Source: Haemophilus parainfluenzae (GTDB taxonomy: Bacteria; Pseudomonadota; Gammaproteobacteria; Enterobacterales; Pasteurellaceae). From it: a DNA stretch of 16,302 nt. The stretch's first letter is position 1; each line of letters opens with the position of its first letter. Position numbers and translations under genes: made by a program. The stretch lies in the NCBI GenBank assembly GCA_018381425.1, contig JAGZRY010000013.1, positions 1 to 16,302 of the forward strand. Reading direction: 5' to 3'. The notes under the pieces were generated by a model that searched no databases, was not told the origin of the DNA, and was given only the letters and a program-made list of their open reading frames with translations. Below are positions 8,987 to 15,225 of this stretch, one piece after another.

Positions 8987-11900
8987 TTACCATTGGTAAC
9001 CTACACCAGCACTAACATTGTAATCACCTTGTGTCGTTGCTGCACCACTCACTTTGAAGATAACTTTATTGTTATCACTCGCACGTGAGTAACCTACTGC
9101 AACGGCACTTTCACCTTTGTAGTTACCTACACCAAGACCAACCATTGAACCACCCGCTTTCGTTACTTGTGGGATATTTGCTGCAGCTGTTGCACCAGCA
9201 ATACCACCGCGAAGTTTCTTATCAGTTTTCTTCATTTCGCTACGAAATGCACCAACAGAACGATCAACATATTGTTTGCTGCATCCGTACCACGAACTGG
9301 ATCTGCCACATTGGTGATTCGACGTTCATTACCGACTGAACCAACTGAAACAGTATTTGCTTCATTCGCTACAGAGCCTTGACCTAATGCCACAGCATTA
9401 TTTGCTGTTGCTTTAGCTCCTTGACCAATTGCTGTCGCATTTTCAGCTAAAGCACTTGCATTCGTACCAAACGAAGAGCTGTTATTACCTTTCGCTTTTG
9501 CACCTGAACCTACAGCTGTTGCATTCTTGCCATCTACTTCAGATTCAACTTTATTCACATTACCGTTTTCATCTGTTGATTTCACAACTCGTTTAAGTGC
9601 TGCAGCTTCTTCTTTTACTACTGTTGCAGAAGAGTCTGCCGCTGAAGCAGAAGAGCTTGCTGCCGTTGCAGATGAGCCTGCCGCTGATGCTGATGAGCTT
9701 GCAGCTAGCTGTTGCTGATGAACCTGCGGCTGAAGCTGATGAGCTCGCTGCTGTTGCTGATGAACCTGCCGCTGAAGCAGAAGAGCTTGCTGCCGTTGCA
9801 GATGAGCCTGTCGCTGATGCTGATGAGCTCGCTGCGGTTGCTGATGAGCCTGCTGCTGAAGCAGAAGAGCTTGCTGCTTTTGCTGAATTATTTGCTGCAG
9901 TAGCTGCACTCGTTACAGCTGATGCTGTACTTTCAATCTTACTTAAATTATCTTTAACAACCTCTGCGGCTGATGATGCTGAAGAAGCTGCAGCAGAAGC
10001 TAAAGACACTGCACTACTTGCACTTGAAGCGGCTGTTTTCGCTGTTTCGTTTGTTTTATCTAATTGAGAGGTTACTGCATAAAGTTGTGAACCATTGATC
10101 GCTTCTGTTGAAGTTGCTGAAATATTTCCCGCTGCAATATTGATCAATTTACGTTCATTACCTACTGCACCAACGCTTACAAAGCTACCTTTACCTGATA
10201 CAGTACCTTTAAAGCCACTATAAGTTAAATTCCCCACGGTTGCTGAAGTTACATTCTCAACAGTATGAGAACCCGTAGTGGTTGAATGGTTGCCTAAAAC
10301 AACGGCATTATCTAAACCAGCCGCAACTTCAACACCATTACCAATTACAGTTGTGCCGTTTGCTTTGATCTTATTGTTATAGCCAATAACCGTATTATTT
10401 TGTTTACCATCGGCGATGTTATTTTCCACACCAATCGCAATACTATTACGAGAGCTATTACCAACTAGGTTACGCACACCTAAAGCAGTGCCATTTTCTG
10501 CATTTTCACCCACCCATGTGTGTGCCCCCTCAGAAGTACCATTTACTGTACTGTTATCAACACCTGAGTAATAACCTAATGCTGTACCATTATTAGTATT
10601 CGGACGAACATAGCTCCTTGCACCCACTACAGTTGCATTTAATGAGTTCTGGCCAGCTGCTGAGAATTGACCCACTACAGTCGCATTTTGAGCACCCGCC
10701 TCTACTACAGAGTTAGAACCTAACAGTGTTGCATTTATTGTACCTGTACGGACTGAACTCTTTGCACCAATTACCACAGAGTTCTCCGTCGCTGCTGAAG
10801 CACTGTACCCCATCGCAATCGCATAATCTGCATCTCTTTCAGTACTTGCGTACATACCCACTGTAATAGAATGTGAGGCATGTGCCGAACCTGGTGAATT
10901 AACTGTACCACTATTATCATTTGAATACGTAACCGGTGGAGAATCTATATCTTCAACAGGACGATTTACATGAAAATAGCTATGAGTAGACTCTTTAGCT
11001 AAATTTAATGCCTGGGTTGCGTTAAGATCTGCTGCTTTTGCAATTTGTTTTGCATCATTTGCAGTAGTTTGCGCTGCACCTGCAGCCGTTTTAGCCTGGT
11101 CTGCGGTGGTTTGCGCTGCTGTTGCCGTAGATTGAGCATTATTTGCTGCAGTTTGTGCAGCTGTTGCTGTGCTTGCTGTTGAATCTAGCACACCAATCAC
11201 TTTATAAAGTTGTGAACCGTTAATCGCATCCGTTGAAGTCGCACTAATTGCACCTGCAGAAACGAACTGAATTTGACGAGCGCTATCGTTACGACCTACA
11301 GCTACAACCCCATTCCCATTGCTTACACCATTATTACCTACTTCAACCCCACCTACTTTTACAGAAGGTAGCGAATGTCTATCTTCGGTTATTGAACCTG
11401 AACCTAAAGCAACATCGTACGCATTTTTTGCTGTAGCGCTTGCGCCTAATGTAACACCATTCCGACCAAGTGCTTTAGAATCTCGCCCTAAGGAAATCGC
11501 CCAATCGCTTGCATTCGCATTTAAACCTTGGGCAATACCACTATCCTCACTAATCGCGTTATAGCCCATTGAAATGGCATAGTTACCTTTAGTTTGAGAA
11601 CCACTCACTACCGCTACAGAATAAATCCCCGAAGCATTCCCGCCAAGTGCCATTGCTCCAGTATCAGCACTTGTTACCGCTCCCGCACCAAGTGCAACAG
11701 TCCCCTCACCTTGAGCTTTAGAATTTTTACCAATCGCAACAGATGCTTGTGATGTTGCATTAGCCCCATCACCCGCTGTAACTAAACTTGCACCACTTGC
11801 TGTCGCTTGGTTACCCAATGCCGTAGCACTATTCCCCGCATTTGCTAAACGCTCCAGAGCTACCCCTGAGTTACTGACTGAGAGTTAGAACCAATAGCTA

Positions 11901-12261
11901 CTGCATCTTGCCCATTAGCGAAAACGGTATGACCAATTGCAATGCCTTTTACTCCACCAGTTGCTCTTGATGCTGCGCCTACAACAACAGCACCATGAGC
12001 GTCCGTTGAACTTCCCCCACCGATGGCAACAGCCTGAACAACCCCTCTGCTAATAGAGTCCTCAGGAATTGTTGCATATGCAGTGCTTGTGACATCTAAA
12101 AGCAGTAAAGACAATGCCGATAATTTAAAAACTTTACCTAATGAGGACTTGCTTTCTACATTAACTTCAGAGGATGCTTTAGCGACCCCTTTCGCTAACT
12201 CGGAAGTAACCACCAACGATTGTGTAGTACGATTCCAAATTACTTTAAAAATCTTATTCAT
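8987..12261 (-). pseudogene. Trimeric autotransporter adhesin (YadA/Hia type), three frameshifts
   Basis: If intact, this would be an adhesin of about 1,090 aa forming a trimeric surface fibre (type Vc secretion). It starts at ATG 12261 with the extended signal peptide MNKIFKVIWNRTTQSLVV, ending near AYA (61-63), and has AAGGA 10 bases upstream. YadA-type head repeats (VAIGS, AIAMGYSA, TALG) occupy about 12070-11260, 10900-10140 and 9540-9330. Two necks (ISATSTDAINGSQLY and ISATSTEAINGSQLY) lie near 11204-11250 and 10078-10125. Ala/Ser/Thr-rich stalks lie near 11195-10975 and 10074-9600. The C-terminal beta-strand anchor ends ...VSAGVGYQW at 8990. The frame breaks near 11863-11866 (one base missing in a G-run), 9703-9710 (AGCT duplicated) and about 9269-9275 (one or four bases missing). 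The first break gives a product of only about 134 aa. Sequencing error is possible, but all other complete genes in the window are intact. Confidence 0.9.
9620..9875 (-). repeat. Six 42-bp tandem repeats in the adhesin stalk
   Basis: Units run 9620-9661, 9662-9703, 9704-9749 (with a 4-bp insertion), 9750-9791, 9792-9833 and 9834-9875. Each encodes a 14-residue unit close to SSSASAAGSSATAA. Units 2 and 5 are closest to each other, as are 1, 4 and 6, suggesting duplication of larger blocks. The unit length is a multiple of three, so copy-number change would keep frame. Confidence 0.9.
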
Positions 12262-12333
12262 AAGAGATAAATCCTTTGTATAAATTAACAATAGTATGCT
12301 AAGCACAAACCAACTTTTAATTATGCCTGAAAC

Positions 12334-12354
12334 ACTACTATAAAAACTAGTAGT
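12334..12354. promoter_or_regulatory. Inverted repeat upstream of the adhesin gene
   Basis: ACTACTA (12334-12340) and TAGTAGT (12348-12354) form a perfect 7-bp inverted repeat around a 7-base spacer, about 75-95 bp upstream of the adhesin start. It could be an operator or a weak hairpin. The surrounding 187-bp spacer between the adhesin and the AsnC-type gene shows no other gene. Confidence 0.45.
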
Positions 12355-12448
12355 TACGAATAAAATTCATACAATTTTTTTCATATTATTTCATGATAAG
12401 ACTGTATTTTTTATCGCACTTTCACTTATTTTTATTCCTAATATTGAT

Positions 12449-12907
12449 CTAAAGTAAAATCCCACTCTCTGCTTTGGTAAAATTCATAACAAATAAACTC
12501 TTATAAGTTCTAACATGATATTCACCGGTTAGAACGCGGCGGGTAAATGAATGGTAGCTTTCCATACTTTCAGCGTGAATAAGTAACATAAAATCATAAT
12601 CACCTGAAATCTCATAACAGCTCACCACATCGGTTTCTTGGCGCATTTTTCGTTCAAATAACTCTTGAAAGCGGGAATGTTGGTTATCCATTTCGACCAT
12701 CACAAAAACACTGATGCCTCTACCCACTGCCTTTGGCGATACCACTGCCACTTGTTTGGTAATAACACCTTTTTCTGTCAATAATTGAATTCGACGCTGA
12801 CAGGTTGCCACTGAACTATGCACCTTTTCCGCGAGCTCTTTTAACGGCAAGGTCGCATCTTGTTGGAGGATATTTAAAATATCCCGATCTAATTTATCTA
12901 ATTCCAT
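12449..12907 (-). CDS. Lrp/AsnC-family transcriptional regulator
   Basis: The 152-aa product is a typical small Lrp/AsnC regulator. An N-terminal winged helix-turn-helix covers about 1-60 (LDKLDRDILNILQQDATLPL, then LAEKVHSSVATCQRRIQLL). A C-terminal ligand-sensing and oligomerisation domain covers about 65-145 (ISVFVMVEM, then VSCYEISGDYDFMLLIHAES). Such proteins bind amino acids and act as octamers that wrap DNA. The open frame extends upstream to 13048, but ATG 12907 is clearly the start: MELDKLDRDIL is the family N-terminus, and AAGGA lies about 6 bases before it. It is divergent from a RarD-like permease across 126 bp and probably controls itself and that gene. That role, and the ligand, are inference. 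Confidence 0.93.
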   Translation of the reverse strand: MELDKLDRDILNILQQDATLPLKELAEKVHSSVATCQRRIQLLTEKGVITKQVAVVSPKAVGRGISVFVMVEMDNQHSRFQELFERKMRQETDVVSCYEISGDYDFMLLIHAESMESYHSFTRRVLTGEYHVRTYKSLFVMNFTKAESGILL

Positions 12908-12916
12908 GTTTAATCC

Positions 12917-12985
12917 TTGAAAATAAATGCAAAATAATTCCAAAACTTGAGAAAAACAATCACAAATTATTTTATATTGAGAAAA
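12917..12985 (+). promoter_or_regulatory. Three phased TTGA(G)AAA boxes, candidate regulator sites
   Basis: TTGAAAA at 12917, TTGAGAAAA at 12947 and TTGAGAAAA at 12977 begin exactly 30 bp apart, about three helical turns. They lie in the divergent asnC-type/rarD-type spacer. An Lrp-type octamer could bind such a phased array, but no direct evidence exists. Confidence 0.4.
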
Positions 12986-13003
12986 TTTACCACGCCAGAC
13001 TTT

Positions 13004-13009
13004 TATAAT
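13004..13009 (+). promoter_or_regulatory. Probable -10 box of the RarD-like gene
   Basis: A perfect TATAAT lies 24 bp before the start codon. The nearest good -35 (TTGAGA, 12977-12982) is 21 bp away, longer than optimal, so the promoter may depend on an activator. Confidence 0.5.
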
Positions 13010-13033
13010 GAAGCTATTCAACGTAAGGAAGTA

Positions 13034-13915
13034 ATGAAGATGGTTCAAGGTATTTTTCTCGGCATAATCTCACAATTTTTATTTGGATTGCTCTATCTAT
13101 TCAGTTTATGGCTACAGCCCCTTAACGGTACGGATGTGTTTGCTTGGCGAATGGTGATGATGGTCTTCGGGTTATTTTTAATTATCTTCCCTACAGTGGG
13201 TTGTCGTTCATTATCAAAATTAGTCAATGAAACCTTAGGCAAAGACAAAAAACGTTGGATGTTGTTTTTGCTCGGCACACTCGATGCCGGCAGCCAATTT
13301 TGGTTATTTATGTGGGCGCCCGTTAATGGCGAAGGGGTCAACATCGCTATGGGGTACTTCTTATTCCCATTAGTGATGGCATTACTTGGACGCATTTGGC
13401 TGAAAGAAACCCTTTCCACCATTCAAATTATTGCCTTGTGCATCGCTGCTTGCGGTGTGGCACATGAGCTTTGGCACAATCAAACCTTTTCATGGAGCAG
13501 CCTTTGGGTGTGCTTAGTTTATCCCTATTATTATTTAAGCCGTAAAGCCATGAAAATCCCGGCATTGCAAGGCATCACGCTTGATGTGTGCTTAATTGCA
13601 GTCCCTTGTCTTATTTATTTGATCATTCAAGAGAAGCAATTTTCTTTTGTGATCGGTGAAAGTCGATATTGGTATTTATTGCCCGCGTTAGGTTTAGTGA
13701 GTGCAATTGGTTTGTCTGCCAATTTAAAATCGAGCCAACAAATTCCTGTCAGTGTGTTTGCCGTGCTCAGTTATCTCGAACCTACATTGCTCTTTTTAAT
13801 TGCGATATTTTGGCTTAACACACAAGTTTCCCCTTCCGACTACTTCACTTATGTGCCGATTTGGGCGAGTTTAATCTTGCTTGGCGTAAATGGCTTAATG
13901 AAAAAACGTCATTAA
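13034..13915 (+). CDS. RarD/EamA-family permease (DMT superfamily)
   Basis: The 293-aa product is hydrophobic with about 10 predicted membrane segments and resembles RarD-type members of the drug/metabolite transporter superfamily. Features include the first helix GIFLGIISQFLFGLLYLFSL, FAWRMVMMVFG, and a second-repeat region with VSVFAVLSYLEPTLLFLIA near residues 245-263 (the 'SxLxYLEPxLxFL' signature). The substrate is unknown; relatives export amino acids or small metabolites, which would fit its divergent Lrp-type regulator. The frame is open from 12947, but AAGGAAG at 13025-13031 places the start at ATG 13034 or 13040. 13034 was chosen, and the choice is not certain. A hairpin follows the stop. 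Confidence 0.88.
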   Translation: MKMVQGIFLGIISQFLFGLLYLFSLWLQPLNGTDVFAWRMVMMVFGLFLIIFPTVGCRSLSKLVNETLGKDKKRWMLFLLGTLDAGSQFWLFMWAPVNGEGVNIAMGYFLFPLVMALLGRIWLKETLSTIQIIALCIAACGVAHELWHNQTFSWSSLWVCLVYPYYYLSRKAMKIPALQGITLDVCLIAVPCLIYLIIQEKQFSFVIGESRYWYLLPALGLVSAIGLSANLKSSQQIPVSVFAVLSYLEPTLLFLIAIFWLNTQVSPSDYFTYVPIWASLILLGVNGLMKKRH

Positions 13916-13918
13916 AAT

Positions 13919-13949
13919 TGACCGCACTTTTTACGCTAAAGCGCGGTCA
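13919..13949 (+). terminator. Hairpin after the RarD-like gene, from paired uptake signals
   Basis: TGACCGC (13919-13925) pairs with GCGGTCA (13943-13949), and after one mismatch CTTT pairs with AAAG. The following T-run is weak. The right arm is an uptake signal with one base changed (AAGCGCGGT). Confidence 0.65.
13921..13929 (-). repeat. Haemophilus DNA uptake signal sequence
   Basis: Exact ACCGCACTT forming the left arm of the hairpin after the RarD-like gene. Confidence 0.9.
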
Positions 13950-14004
13950 TTCTTGAAATAATTCTCATTCACGGTCATAATGAACAAATATTCATATTTA
14001 TAAA

Positions 14005-14031
14005 CTGAAGCCTTGTTACTTCAGCATTTTT
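14005..14031 (+). promoter_or_regulatory. Terminator-like hairpin in the emrA leader
   Basis: CTGAAG (14005-14010) pairs with CTTCAG (14019-14024) around an 8-base loop, followed by CATTTTT. It ends 17 bp before the emrA start. It could be an attenuator, a repressor palindrome, or chance. Confidence 0.4.
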
Positions 14032-14047
14032 AGATAAGGCGCACATT

Positions 14048-15217
14048 ATGTCCGATCAACAAACAGATACACCAACTTCCTTAAATAATAAATCTCAACA
14101 ACGTAAAAAAGGGCTTTCTATTTTTATTCTTTTGCTTCTTCTGATTGCAATCGGTTCGGCGGCTTATTGGTTTTTCTTTATTAAAGGTTTTGAAGAAACG
14201 GAAGATGCCTATGTCAGCGGCAATCAGGTGATGGTCTCAGCACAGGTGGCGGGAAATATTGCGAAAATTAATGTCGATAATATGGATCCCGTACAAGCCG
14301 GTGATGTGTTATTAGAATTGGATGACACCAATGCCAAATTGAGTTTTGAGCAAGCTAAAAGCAATTTAGCCAATGCAGTTCGCCAAGTTTCGCAACTGAA
14401 TTACACCGTAAAACAATTAAAATCAGCCGTTCGTGCGAATGAAATTACCCTTGCTCAAGCACAAGGAAACTTGAACCGTCGTGTGCAATTAGTCAAAGAT
14501 GGGGCGATCGATAAAGAATCGTTCCAACACGCGAAAGAAGCCGTTGAACTGGCAAAAGTGAACTTAACCACCTCACAAAATCAGCTTGGCGCAAATCAAG
14601 CCTTATTGTTAGACGGTCCGTTAAGTGAACAGCCACAAATTCAAAGTGCGGTCAGTAATTTGAAACAAGCCTGGTTGAACTTAGAACGCACAAAAATCCG
14701 CAGCCCAATTAAAGGCTATGTGGCTCGCCGTAATGCTCAAGTGGGACAAGCGGTGTCTGTTGGTGGTGCATTAATGGCGGTGGTGACTACCGATCAAATG
14801 TGGTTAGATGCCAACTTCAAAGAAACACAATTAACCCATATGCGAATTGGTCAGCCAGTTGAAATTCATTTCGACCTTTATGGCAAAGATAAAACCTTTA
14901 ATGGAAAAGTCGTCGGAATTGAAATGGGTACGGGCAGTGCATTCTCATTATTACCTACTCAAAATGCGACAGGGAACTGGATCAAAGTGGTGCAACGCGT
15001 GCCTGTACGAATTCAATTGGATCCGCAACAACTGGCTGAAAACCCATTACGCATCGGTCTTTCTGCGACTGTAAAAGTTAACGTAACCGATAGCCAAGGT
15101 GAAACCTTGCGTGACCAAGCGCCAGCTACAACGCTTTATTCTACGAATGTGCTGCAATACGATGAAAGTGCGGTCAATAATTTGATCGAATCTATTATTC
15201 GCGATAATAGCTATTAG
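14048..15217 (+). CDS. emrA: Multidrug efflux membrane fusion protein EmrA
   Basis: EmrA is the periplasmic adaptor linking the EmrB inner-membrane pump to an outer-membrane channel for export of hydrophobic compounds. The 389-aa product has a short cytoplasmic N-terminus and one membrane anchor (about 23-47, LSIFILLLLLIAIGSAAYWF). A biotinyl-lipoyl-like half follows (ETEDAYVSGNQVMVSAQVAG at about 52-71), then a coiled-coil hairpin of about 90-205. The second lipoyl half (IRSPIKGYVARRNAQVGQAV) and a beta-barrel domain with DANFKETQL complete it. This is the expected family layout and length. AAGG at 14036-14039 lies 8 bases before ATG 14048. emrB begins 8 bp after its stop, making an operon. 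Confidence 0.94.
   Translation: MSDQQTDTPTSLNNKSQQRKKGLSIFILLLLLIAIGSAAYWFFFIKGFEETEDAYVSGNQVMVSAQVAGNIAKINVDNMDPVQAGDVLLELDDTNAKLSFEQAKSNLANAVRQVSQLNYTVKQLKSAVRANEITLAQAQGNLNRRVQLVKDGAIDKESFQHAKEAVELAKVNLTTSQNQLGANQALLLDGPLSEQPQIQSAVSNLKQAWLNLERTKIRSPIKGYVARRNAQVGQAVSVGGALMAVVTTDQMWLDANFKETQLTHMRIGQPVEIHFDLYGKDKTFNGKVVGIEMGTGSAFSLLPTQNATGNWIKVVQRVPVRIQLDPQQLAENPLRIGLSATVKVNVTDSQGETLRDQAPATTLYSTNVLQYDESAVNNLIESIIRDNSY
14644..14652 (+). repeat. Haemophilus DNA uptake signal sequence
   Basis: Exact AAGTGCGGT followed by CAGTAATTT, inside emrA. Confidence 0.9.
15166..15174 (+). repeat. Haemophilus DNA uptake signal sequence
   Basis: Exact AAGTGCGGT followed by CAATAATTT, near the 3' end of emrA. 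Confidence 0.9.
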
Positions 15218-15225
15218 GTTCTGTT

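Noticed and set aside
8987..9235. Separate small gene of 82 codons starting at an ATGA overlap
   Set aside because: It is the adhesin's C-terminal anchor continuing after a frameshift. The ATG encodes an internal Met of the conserved anchor linker, and there is no signal peptide.
9703..9710. Cloning scar from a filled-in restriction site
   Set aside because: A filled HindIII site would read AAGCTAGCTT. Here the flanks are C and G, which fits a natural AGCT duplication within CAGCTG.
9620..9875. CRISPR array
   Set aside because: The 42-bp units abut with no unique spacers and encode a continuous in-frame protein repeat.
9232..9909. Gln/Leu-rich 225-codon protein on the - strand
   Set aside because: The first part is the wrong frame of the Ser/Ala repeats. 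Only the part after about 9705 is real adhesin sequence.
9597..10067. Ala/Glu-rich open frame on the + strand opposite the adhesin
   Set aside because: It is the antisense shadow of the 42-bp repeats, whose composition removes stops on both strands. No ribosome binding site or promoter is apparent.
12908..13048. N-terminal extension of the AsnC-type regulator
   Set aside because: The extra residues do not look like the family, and AAGGA directly precedes the ATG at 12907.
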